DNA of 64,000 bases, taken from assembly GCA_019722365.1 (NCBI GenBank), contig JADFUC010002119.1, positions 140,488 through 204,487 on the forward strand, given 5' to 3'. The notes below the pieces were generated by a model. That model did not search any database. It was not told where the DNA came from and worked only from the letters and a program-made list of their open reading frames with translations. This DNA comes from Lithospermum erythrorhizon (Eukaryota; Streptophyta; Magnoliopsida; Boraginales; Boraginaceae). The translations under genes were made by a program, and so were the position numbers. Positions 36,695 through 46,259 of this stretch are shown one piece after another; position 1 is the first letter of the stretch; each line of letters starts with the position of its first letter.

Positions 36695-38380
36695 ATGTTC
36701 AATTTTGCTAGTCTAGTTTGTTCACTTCTCCAAAACATGGCTGAAATCACTGGCACAATTTATGCTCTGATTGTAGCCACAATTGGCAGAGCCGCGAGGA
36801 ATCAGCTGTCGATTATCCTTGTTAAAACCGCGGTAGACTCGTGTAAACAGCTAGACTATAATGGTGTTGTTGTACTAGAATCAATATGTTTATCTGTGAC
36901 AATCTTCATGGCTATTTTGTACGCGACGAGAAGGAGAAAAAATATTTATTTAGTAGATTTTGCATGTTACAAGCCTGATTCATCTCTTATGATGACTAAA
37001 GAGGAAGGATATTCCAAGGTTAGTCGTTTCTTTGGTGAAGAGGCTGGCTCATTTCATAAAAAGGTTTTGGAGCGGTCAGGGGTAGGCGATGCTGCTTATT
37101 TTCCGGACTCTTGCAACGTTCTGCCCCCAAAGTTTCGTTTCAATGAGTCGCGGAAGGAAGTGGAGATGGTCGTGTTTGGAGCTGTCGAAGAACTCCTAGC
37201 GAAAACATGTGTTCGTGCAAGAGACATTGGAATCTTGATTGTGAATTCTAGTACATTCAATCCTACTCCTTCGATTTCAGCTGCCATTGTTAATTGCTTC
37301 AAGTTTGGAGAAGACGTTCTGACCTACAACCTTGGTGGTATGGGATGTAGTGCTGGATTGATTTCAATTGATCTTGCCAATCGTCTTTTACGGGTAATTC
37401 TATAATCCTAAAGTCTATTATTGTAATAGGTAATATTTTTCTTGATATTTCTTTAATTTGGTTTTCTATAATTGTCAGCAATAATAGGAACTGGTCATGT
37501 TGTTCTTGATTATATGTCACAACAATCGATGTATTTCAGCGATAATTGTTTTAGGGTGTTGCATTTATCTTGTACATTGCAGGAGCAACCAAATTCCTAT
37601 GCACTTGTTGTGAGCACAGAAAGCATTACTCAAAATTGTTACTCAGGAAAGGTGAAGTCAATGATGCTTACAAACTGCCTATTTCGAATTGGAGGATCTG
37701 CAGTATTGCTCTCAAATCGCCCTTCTGATAGAAGGCGATCAAAGTATCGACTAAACTACCTCGTACGAACCCATAAAGGCTCGGATGACACAGCTTATAA
37801 ATGTGTCTATCAGGAGCAAGATGAAGATGAGAATATTGGTATTGCATTATCAAGAGATTTGACAAATATTGCAGGACATGCATTAAAATCGAATGTGATG
37901 AGACTTGGGCCATTAGTTCTTCCAATCTCGGAGAAGATACTATACTTGGCCAATTTTATCGCTAAAAGAGTTCTCAAAATGAAGATGAAGGCTTACACCC
38001 CCGATTTCAAGAGGGCGTTCGATCATTTCTGTATTCATGCTGGAGGCAGAGCTGTTATAGATGGGTTGGAGAAAAGCCTTGGTCTTACTGAATATCACAT
38101 TGAGCCTTCAAGAATGACTCTTTACAGATTTGGAAACACTTCTAGTAGTTCAGTTTGGTATGAATTAGCTTATTCTGAAGCTAAAGGGAGAATCAAGAAA
38201 AATGATAGGATTTGGCAGATTGCATTTGGATCAGGTTTCAAGTGTAATAGTACAGTTTGGATTGCATTAAGGACCATCAAACCACTCAAAGGGCAAAATC
38301 CTTGGATGGATGAGATTGATGATCTTCCAGTTCATGTGCCTAAAGAAATACCAATTGAGAGTGATGGGTTGAATGCATGA
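36695..38380 (+). CDS. 3-ketoacyl-CoA synthase (FAE1/KCS type), two exons
   Basis: Exons 36695-37393 and 37583-38380 join in frame across a 189-bp GT-AG intron (CGG|GTAATT ... TTGCAG|GAG), giving 498 residues. KCS enzymes carry out the first, rate-setting condensation of very-long-chain fatty acid elongation on the ER membrane, for wax, suberin and sphingolipid acyl chains. Hydrophobic segments at about 5-35 and 55-80 stand where the family has two membrane helices, followed by [12 protein letters not shown]. The thiolase-like fold follows with the catalytic triad Cys218 (GGMGCSAGL), His385 (CIHAGGRAV) and Asn418 (RFGNTSSSS), spaced as in FAE1. The end, [15 protein letters not shown], is canonical. 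Odd: the usual N-W-Y-F-G-N-D-R-S motif reads N-C-Y-S-G-K-V-K-S at 251-259. The start could instead be the ATG at 36737 (residue 15, MAEITGT), which has a better context. Which KCS subfamily is not decided. Confidence 0.92.
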
Positions 38381-38773
38381 GTTCTTCAAAATTGTTGGCA
38401 TATATGGAAATATTAAATTGGAGAGATATTAGTCTGTTTATCTTCTTAAATGAAATCTTTCTCTAAAACATTTACTCCTTCTTACTAGTGGTTAAATTTG
38501 CCCCCATGTTACCATGTACTATGGGGGTTATCATTATGTTGTATTGATGATCATGATGATCTTATAGTAGGTTTAAATATTCTGAATTTTAGTAGTTGAT
38601 TTATCCAGCAACAGCTCAAAATGTACGTTTTCTTCCTCATACATGAAAAGTAACGAAATTAACCTTCCATAAAAGTTGTTACAAATAAATAATAGGCTTA
38701 ATTTCATCTAGCATATAATCTTTTACAAACCTTTCAAACAATTACCTGAACTATTCAACCTTTCAAGTAGGCA
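38381..38773. other. 3' flank of the KCS gene
   Basis: Non-coding. It holds the probable 3' UTR, with AATAAT/AATAGG-type words near 38688 as possible polyadenylation signals. No other feature is seen. Confidence 0.5.
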
Positions 38774-38781
38774 CCTGTGGT
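38774..38781. repeat. Left 8-bp target duplication of the hAT-type MITE
   Basis: CCTGTGGT, immediately left of the element, matches CATGTAGT at 39343-39350 at six of eight positions. An 8-bp duplication is the hAT hallmark; two differences are consistent with age. Confidence 0.55.
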
Positions 38782-39342
38782 TAGAGGTGTGCACAAAATC
38801 CGAATCCGAACCGAATCGACCGAAACCGAACCGAAAATAACCGAAATTTTTGGAACCAATCGGAACCAAACCGATTGAGGTTCGTCCTCGGATATACCCG
38901 AACTAATTTAGGTTCGCCCTTTGAAATAACCGAACCGAATCGATTTCTAAATTTTATGTGGATTTCTCAATTTTCATTTATTATCCTTTTTAAGATGTTG
39001 TAGTATTTGCATATTTATATTTTAAGGAGGTAAATTTCGAATTAACTTTGTTCATTATTAATATATTTTAAGGTGGAATTGTGTATTGAATGTCTATATA
39101 ACCTACATAGTTAATCCTAAAATGAGTTTATTTAAATTACATTTATTAGATCTAGTCATAGGATTTAATTTTGAGGTCAAGACGATAGTCTCAAAAATTG
39201 ACTCTAAACTGAAATCGAACAGGAACCGATTGGAACCGAACCGATTTAGGTCCGGCCTTTGAGAGAACCGACGAAATGGGTTCGGTTTTTCGGTTCCAGT
39301 TTTGGCTCAGAACCGAACCGAATCGATCCGTGCACACCTCTA
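38782..39342. mobile_element. hAT-type non-autonomous element (MITE), 561 bp
   Basis: The element starts TAGAGGTGTGCAC and ends with the exact reverse complement GTGCACACCTCTA. It is flanked by 8-bp, partly decayed duplications. Both subterminal regions are packed with ACCGAACCGA / TCGGTTCGGT-type words in opposite orientations (38815-38950 and 39210-39325). A TAGAGGTGTGCA-type tip, 8-bp duplication and such subterminal repeats are typical of hAT elements in plants. The interior has no transposase, so it would have depended on a partner. It inserted about 400 bp after the KCS stop codon. Confidence 0.85.
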
Positions 39343-39350
39343 CATGTAGT

Positions 39351-39809
39351 GCATTTTTGGCAACTGAACTTTTCAAAATCATGACACCTGTACTTTTGGA
39401 AGACAAAATCAAGTTTTAAAAGGACAATTTAGTCAAATAATACTGTATAAAAATAACTCACTTATCTTTATATTTAACTCAACCACACATTAAAATAATT
39501 TTAATTGAAACATATTAAGCATACCACCTAAAAATGTTTGATTTTCTAGATTTACGTACTCTAAGCTCGAAAAACTCACCCCACAGGTTTCAGTTTTCAG
39601 TATCCATCTGTCGCGAGTGGGTTGAGCTTGTTTTCACCAATTTGCTCATTCCCATTAGGTTCCCAGTTTCCCCAAACAATTTATTCAAATAATAATAACT
39701 TATATAAAAGCATTTAGATAACCCATAGAAAAGGAAAAATATAGCATTTGATGGCAAATTGTTGAATAAGATAATAGTGTATAATTGCCGCTCAATTCAT
39801 GTTGACGCT
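39351..39809. other. Intergenic DNA, nothing recognised
   Basis: AT-rich spacer between the MITE and the gag relic. No gene. Confidence 0.5.
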
Positions 39810-40140
39810 TCATTGCCGATCAGAACTGCCTCGCAATAAATCCCACAACGGTTTCGCCTCCTCAAAATACGGGATCATAGCCTTCTGAGAATCATCAATG
39901 GTGTTCATAATCCATTGCACTAAAGTAGACTGTACTGCATCCCAATCACAAAGATGTACCGGGTTCGTGGGTTTACGAATCGTTCCATCAATAAATCCAA
40001 ATTTCGGGCTCACCTCGGCAGTAGACAAACGCATTCCAATCCAGCCCATTGCTCATAATTCGCTGTAGCTGGAGTTTCATCAGACCAATCATATTACCCG
40101 GATTGTCGCTTTGATCTCGTATAATATGGAGACGAGGGGT
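39810..40140 (-). pseudogene. Ty1/copia gag relic (UBN2-like)
   Basis: Reading minus from about 40110, an N-terminal SDNPG-type block comes first, then a NYEQWAG-like block in another frame. From 40049 a 79-codon frame follows with FGFIDGTIRKPTNPVHLCDW, VQSTLVQWIMNTIDDSQKAM and YFEEAKPLWDLLRG. These are the conserved gag blocks F-x-DGT-x-x-P, W-x-x-x-x-x-x-x-x-x-W-I-x-NTID and A-x-x-LWDxL. The copy is frame-shifted and cut short after LWDLLRG. Together with the primer-site-like word at 40441 it is the 5' part of a minus-strand element whose remainder is gone. Confidence 0.75.
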
Positions 40141-40440
40141 CGATTATGATAAAGAATTTCATCATCACTGTTCTAAGGCGCCATCACCGAAAGCGGTCTC
40201 GCGCCGAAATGGGAGATTGACATTATCGGTCGTCGGTCGGTTACATGCTGTTAAACGAAGTAATCAAATCGCAAATCAAATCAACTAACTCAAATTGGAA
40301 AACAAATCAAATCAAAAACCAAACTAGGATCTAGGCTCCAAATCGCCGAACTAAACAACAGCGCAATAATCCCGACGCGCGCGATCTTCGATCGCGGGTT
40401 AATTTTTGAATCTCGTATGGTGGAGGCTAGGTTTTTTCTC

Positions 40441-40451
40441 GCTCGATACCA
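40441..40451 (-). other. Probable tRNA-Met primer binding site of the gag relic element
   Basis: On the minus strand TGGTATCGAGC stands about 330 bp before the gag blocks and differs slightly from the copia consensus TGGTATCAGAGC. Sequence right of it (from about 40455) would then be the 5' LTR, which I cannot bound. Confidence 0.45.
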
Positions 40452-41334
40452 CAAGCTGAGAGAATAATAACTCTTATTCAAAAATAATAATGTTTTACAC
40501 AATATATACACCATTAACCTTACGGGCCTATATCTGGACTATCTACTAATAATCATAATAATAATACGACATACAATCATTAATTATACACTATTATCTT
40601 ATTCAACACAAATAGAGCTTTAAATTTGCCGAGGGTCTCAACAAATGTATAATCGATAGTCACAAGCAACAAGCAGCCTTCCTCTATTCCCCCAACACGC
40701 TGAGCCTTAGAATAATAGAAGCAAATGAAAAGAAGCACTAGCGTTGGGGAACAAAAATACCGAAAGATCGTAAACGTGTCGTAGTTTTGGAAAGCTTACA
40801 TGCTTGTTTAAAAGTTTATGTGTCAAAATACACTCCCCGTGTTTACTTTTGAAAGATTAAATAGCTTCTCAGTGATTGTTTGAAAGGTTCTAAAGTTCAC
40901 ATGTTGATGAAATTATGCCTAAATAATACTATCTTTATTTTATTTTAATTGAATTTTTCACTTTTCGAGACACAACTTTAATCATCAATTACTTTTATAT
41001 ATTATGAAAATTTTAAAAAAAATATTATGAAATATTTTAAAATAAAATTCAATGATATCAATTTTATATTTTTCCCATTAAGGAATAAAAATAATTTGTA
41101 GTCAAGTTCACACATAATTCCAAAATGTCAATTAATTTGAAATAAATATGAGTAAAAGTTAGTATATTATTTTATAGAAGTAGCAGATCTAAAAAACTGA
41201 TAGAATTGACTCGAGGCTAATTTATTCCAAATTTCACATGATTTGAAGTCGATTCTTTTAAATGATTGTTCCAACTTTGACACTTCTTTAAATCAAAGCT
41301 AGAATGATTCTTTGTGAAAAAGAAAGATATGCTG
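40452..41334. other. Possible LTR remains, then AT-rich spacer
   Basis: The first few hundred bases may be the decayed LTR of the gag relic element. 40.92-41.18 kb is AT-rich DNA resembling the interior of small MITEs. No gene. Confidence 0.35.
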
Positions 41335-42385
41335 AAGTTGAAATTCAGGAGTGAATTGCGATATGATTCCGAAATGACCAAGCTTGCATTCTCCCTTGAT
41401 TTCCACTAATAGTACCGCAGTGCTTAGTCTCAATACCCACACACCAGCCACAAAGGTTTCTTATTTGACGAGACGTTAAAGTCTAATGGACAAACATAAT
41501 TGGAGATTACTTTTGGGTCAATTTTATATTTAATGAACCTCTTGTACATATTTTATATTTCAATGTTCTCAAATTTAAATGATTGTTATTCTCCCCACTG
41601 CTTCCTCCTCCCTACGCACTCACTCCCTACGCACTCATCACAGATCAACATTCACCACCAATGTATAATATCACTCAAGCAAGTATCTTTAAATTAGCTA
41701 TTGAATAGAAATTCTACTATTATTTCTCTTTTCAGCCACCACTTTTCTTGATTTTTCATTACTTTTTTTCTTTATAAATTTCAATATTTTCAAGATTATT
41801 ATTATTTCCACTACTTCCAAATAGAACTTTTTGACCAAAACAATAGCTATGCCTTCAAGAACAATAAAGCTTTTTCTTGAATTTTATTATCATCAAATCC
41901 TTCAAGCAAAACAGGGTTTTAAAGCTTACCTTAAAAGGGCAGAAATCCCATAAAAAACTTGGGATTAAGAAATATTGATTTTTGTTCAATATTTAAGGTT
42001 TGCTGTAAAAAACAGATATTGACAAATGATATAAGAAGTTATGAAAATTAATATTTAGAAACAGACGTTTCGAAAGTGATATTATCTAGGTTGACAAGAA
42101 TGACATGACGTCAAAGGGCGCAGTGAGGTAATGTAGCGGGGGGGGATAACAATTTGATTTATATTTGGAATAAATTTAAATATAAAATATGCACAAGGTT
42201 CATTAAATATAAAGTTGACCCAAAAGTAATCTCCAATTATGTTTATTCGTTAGACTTTAACGTCTCTGTCAAAATGGGGATCAAACTGCAATATTTGTGT
42301 CAATATTAGAAACTAAACTTCTACAGTGTCTTTGGTCCTACTTTCGAGACCATATCGACAATTCACTTTGAAATTCAAGAAAAGT
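41335..42385. mobile_element. Foldback-type element with long inverted arms
   Basis: The left arm 41467-41570 (GAGACGTTAAAGTCTAATGG ... ATTTTATATTT) is the reverse complement of 42178-42270, with few changes: both hold CATAATTGGAGATTACTTTT and TTAATGAACCT. Weaker similarity extends the arms outwards (GTGAATTGCGATATGATTCC against GTGAATTGTCGATATGGTCTC), to about 41335 and 42385. The 600-bp interior holds TC-rich, leader-like sequence and a 34-codon ORF. Long arms with a unique interior fit a MULE-type or foldback transposon, possibly one that captured host DNA. No target duplication could be fixed. Confidence 0.65.
41849..41953 (+). CDS. 34-residue ORF in the loop of the foldback element, unrecognised
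   Basis: Starts MPSRTIKLFL and ends KAYLKRAEIP before TAA. It is basic and amphipathic, is preceded by a C/T-rich leader-like tract, and has a purine at -3 of neither strong nor poor context. I do not recognise a family. It could be a captured piece of a host gene, a small peptide gene, or chance. Shown because it is the only protein-like stretch inside the element. Confidence 0.15.
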   Translation: MPSRTIKLFLEFYYHQILQAKQGFKAYLKRAEIP

Positions 42386-43004
42386 GAGCAATCATTGTCA
42401 ATGCCCAACTGCGGATTTTAGTCGACGGGCGACTTTCGAAATGTAATTCAAAATGGCTATTTTTGCTACTTTCAGATAATACGCGAATTTGATTTTTTAT
42501 AGATATACATGGGTGACTTTGATTTTTCATATATTTATATCGATGGTTGATATTTATTCGTAATACGTAGCCTGTTATATATATAATTGAAATAAAGTAC
42601 ATACACATCAAATGAAATTAAACTTCTTCATAATAAATAACTATTTAAATTCCAACTGACAGATTATAAATCTAAATTCTACTAAAAGAAAATACAATGC
42701 AATCAATTGTAACCTAATTCTATTGAGCATCTGTCTCCAAGTCTCGAATATCTTCAATCCAGAGTAATTCTTCAATCAATCTCTTGTAAGTTTTTTGTTT
42801 CATAGTAGGATATATTACATTCGTAAAGTATGTTTCAATTGGATGAAGAAATCGAACAACAAATACCGATCTTATTGAACAAAGGACAAAAAATAATACA
42901 AAAAAATATGTAAAGAAAATAACACAAAAATTTGTAAATAAAATTAAAATTAAACAAAAAACATGAAAATGAAAAAAATAACCACCAAAAATGACGGTTA
43001 TCAT
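42386..43004. other. AT-rich DNA, no gene
   Basis: A 112-codon minus frame (42720-43058) is very rich in F, I, V and L, as expected from AT-rich DNA read by chance. It runs into the LTR that follows. Confidence 0.4.
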
Positions 43005-43951
43005 TGTTGGTTTTACCGACAAAATAACAATTATGAAAAAGTCAGAACTGTGATTCACTTAATATAATAAAACAATAACTTAGAAGTGTACCTTTCTTCG
43101 TGGATTTGGTACCGAATATGTTCTGAGGGAGACTCAACAATCAACGAGATCGGTTTCTAACAATAGTCCACACCAACGTATTTAACGAATCCCTCGGTGA
43201 GCTTTACTAGAGCTTTTTAAAATATTAAACTATAAACGAGGTTGGGAGAAAATCCAACCCATTGTCGCGCAACGAAGAAGCAGGGAGTAGAAAATTCTCA
43301 ACTTCAAAAGTTGGAAGAATCAGCGGTTGGGGTTGATTTCATGCAAATCATGGCATTTATATAGGCACTCCAAGTCCTACTTTTTAGAGCCTCAAAGAAA
43401 TGTGGTGAAACTCTTCCACCTCCTTAAGAAGAATATTCTAGAATATTAGAGTTTTAAGGCAAAAAATCTCTCCTCTTTTTCTTCATAAAGTCGAATAAAA
43501 TAGGTTGGTAGTGTTCAAGAATCTTCTCACTTCTTATCCCTAAAATAAAGACAAGTAAAGCCGTTACGTGAGAATATTCAATAATGATTCTATAAAAAAT
43601 TCGAACCCTTGTCATTTTCCCATAATAGTCGAACTAGGTGTGAAATTTTCCGCAATTGAAATTTCTACCTAAATATTCTCATACGCTATATTTTAAATCC
43701 CGAAGTTATAATCGTATCATAGTTTGTTTTAGTTGTTGTTAAGGACTCTTAGGCTCTAGACTGATAATAGTAATATATAATTTATGTTTAACCGAGCATC
43801 ACATTAATATATAGATTATGAGCGTACTTGGTAAGTCATCATAACCCCTAATGTCAATCGAGTTAACTCTTATTATTTAAAAGTGTGGTCAGACAATCTA
43901 ATTGTTCAACGGGCACATATTTATGAGATATAACATCTCATATTTCCAACA
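43005..43951 (-). mobile_element. 3' LTR of the older copia element (copy C)
   Basis: The right end is sharp: CTCATATTTCCAACA ends at 43951 and is followed by CTCCCACTTGCCC, the complement of a polypurine tract. The left end is set at TGTTGG (43005) by the TG...CA rule and is uncertain; similarity to the copies at 3.4-5.2 kb is clear only from GTCCACACC at 43166. The same LTR start recurs in plus orientation at 63340. Orientation is minus. Confidence 0.65.
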
Positions 43952-43965
43952 CTCCCACTTGCCCT
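43952..43965 (-). other. Polypurine tract of the older copia element
   Basis: On the minus strand AAGGGCAAGTGGGAG abuts the LTR start TGTTGGAAATATGAG. It is identical in core to the tract of the younger element at 45896 and similar to GTAGTGGGAG at 63330. Confidence 0.7.
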
Positions 43966-44969
43966 TGGACGATTATTTGTAAAGCGATTACTTACTAATC
44001 GAATACATCTGACACGATCCCCAGACGCGATTCCAATACCACGCCACGGTAATATTTAAAATACCAAACTCTGGATCTGTACTTTCTTGGTGGTATGAGT
44101 GATGTGGATCTCAAGATAGTACCGAGGTTGACCAAGAATCACCATCTCGTTTCTCCAAGAGGGCCCCAAAATCTAAACCTATATCCGGGTTGTACTCATC
44201 TTCATCTCAGGTACCAGATTTCACAACTACACTCAGTATATAGAACACAAGTCTTTATAACCTCCAATTATGGAAGACGCTTTGTATCGTGGTCAAAGTA
44301 CACTACTCCGTAAAATGAAACCGTGTCACTCAGTCTGCTAAGAATCGCCATTTAACAAAATGCTCGACAAACTTAGGACAATGCATAGATAAAATATTCT
44401 AAGTTCTCATGGAGGTCACCCCGCATCACGGTTGAAACCATTTCACAATCAGATACCTATGTGATTGACCGGAGTAAAGTTCTCTATTCCAAGAACGTGA
44501 TCGACAATCAACACATACTAATTAATGATTCTCCCAATAGTGAACACCAATTAGGGACGACAATATCATTATTTTCAGCTCGATACACGTTTTATTCCGA
44601 GTCCTAACTCCAAAGACCTCTCTAGAAAACTTTATATTGCAAATGGAATAAATTTCATTACTCATAGTAATGATGCATATATACACATTATAAATATATA
44701 TGTAATGATCATAGTTTGAAAAAATGATATATATTATTGAATTTGAAGCTTAAAATTCAAGTATTGTCTTACAATCATCTATGACATATATTAAGAAAAA
44801 GTAGCTCCCACTAAGACTAAGACCACTCAAGCATGTCCTTAAGACCGGTATTATACATGTATTTATCATGCTTTCGAGGTACTGCTTATTAAAGGATTCA
44901 AGCATTGGTCATCGGTCGGAACCTTACATATCCTAATATCTCTTCTATCGGTTATGTCCATAAGATGAT
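43966..44969 (-). pseudogene. Older copia element, 3' internal region with RNase H tail (downstream part)
   Basis: From the insertion point leftwards the minus strand reads YHLMDITDRRDIRICKVPTD, matching the copia block YHLIREIVDRGDVKICKV-TD. It then decays before a post-pol non-coding region of about 800 bp and the polypurine tract. The upstream half of the same block is on the far side of the younger element (53236-53521). The two join exactly across one ACTTT copy, which shows that the insertion split this RNase H region. Confidence 0.75.
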
Positions 44970-44974
44970 ACTTT
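44970..44974. repeat. Left target-site duplication ACTTT
   Basis: ACTTT directly precedes the LTR at 44975 and is repeated exactly at 53231-53235 after the other LTR. Five base pairs is the copia norm. Confidence 0.9.
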
Positions 44975-45895
44975 TGTTAGAAAATTACGCAACTTGTTCA
45001 TAATAAAATAAACAAATGCAACCAAAATCGAATAAATGTATAATAACGAATTACGAAATATATATAATAATGAATTCATACACGTATTTAACACGAGTAC
45101 TACAAGCAAAATGGATTTGGCAACTTTCTTCCTCCAGAAACTCAACACCTCAAGTGAAATGCTCCACTTAGTCCACACCAAGAGCGGTTGAATCACGCTG
45201 ACACTTATAGAATCTGTTGACAAGAATTTGAGTCAAAACTTTGACTCAAAAACCCAAAGTGGAAAGTGAGGGGGGCGTCGACCAAAAATTTCTTAGGGAG
45301 AAGGATGAAAAACAATGCTTAGGTTTTTCATTTCATCTTTTTTCCTATATGGTCCATTTTGTTTCGGTAGAATAGCTTGACTCATTTGATAAATAGCTAA
45401 TCCTGTCGTTAACTAACTTATTAGTAAACGAGTAAGCAGTTAACAAATTACAAATAAGTTTCCTCAAACCGTCAATCGAAATAGCAATTTAATTGATTCG
45501 TTTTGTCCAATTTGTATTTTACATTATTTGATGTGAAATTTCGATTGCATTCGATGATTTCAATCAACTCCAAATTTAACAATCTCGATTTAATTTCATA
45601 CACGGAATATAACCCAACGTCATCAGACAAGCAGAATGTACTTTCTCGGCTCGTATAATATTAGCCGTATAATAATAAAATTGACCATTATGATTATTGT
45701 CGGGTTATGCATGAGATCTATAACTGCATTTAATTCTTTGATATTATCGTGAGTTCCATTTTAGTAATTTGTAATTACTATTTATTGAACACTTAGTTTG
45801 AGTAATCTCATTTAACTAAAACTAGTAAATGAATTGTTACAACAATTGTCGCAACGGGCATAATTATAGAAATCAAAATACTCTGATTTCCAACA
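44975..45895 (-). mobile_element. 3' LTR of the younger Ty1/copia element
   Basis: It begins TGTTAGAAAATTACGCAACT and ends ATTTCCAACA, 921 bp. It matches the LTR at 52335-53230: over the first 112 bases I count four substitutions by eye, including A for G in the tip (TGTTAG for TGTTGG). It lies next to the polypurine-tract complement at 45896. Confidence 0.93.
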
Positions 45896-45910
45896 CTCCC
45901 ACTTGCCCTT
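45896..45910 (-). other. Polypurine tract of the younger copia element
   Basis: On the minus strand AAGGGCAAGTGGGAG directly precedes the 3' LTR tip TGTTGGAAATCAGAG. This is the expected site for priming plus-strand synthesis. Confidence 0.85.
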
Positions 45911-46259
45911 GGATGATTACTTTACAATTCCTTTATCACGCGATCTCGTCATGTAAACACCTACTTACTTTACTCGAAATAATCAATCGTACTATGGCGT
46001 CTCATAAACCAATCACCCCAATACTACTGAGAGTGTCTCGAGATCTCAGATATCAAGAATGGATAACTTATAATATATCAACATCTAACAAGAGTACTTA
46101 TTGTGTCACCCAACATATGCCGTTATAATCCCCGCTATAAGTGCACGTCAATATACCAAAGACGCAACTCATATAACATAAAGACTTATATACGCAAAAG
46201 TCTAAGGATTGTTAAACTTACCAAGCAAACATTATAGAATACGATATACATATCTTTCT

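Noticed and set aside
42720..43058. 112-codon hydrophobic minus frame resembling a membrane protein
   Set aside because: F/I/V/L-rich translations are expected from AT-rich DNA. It runs into an LTR and has no known motif.
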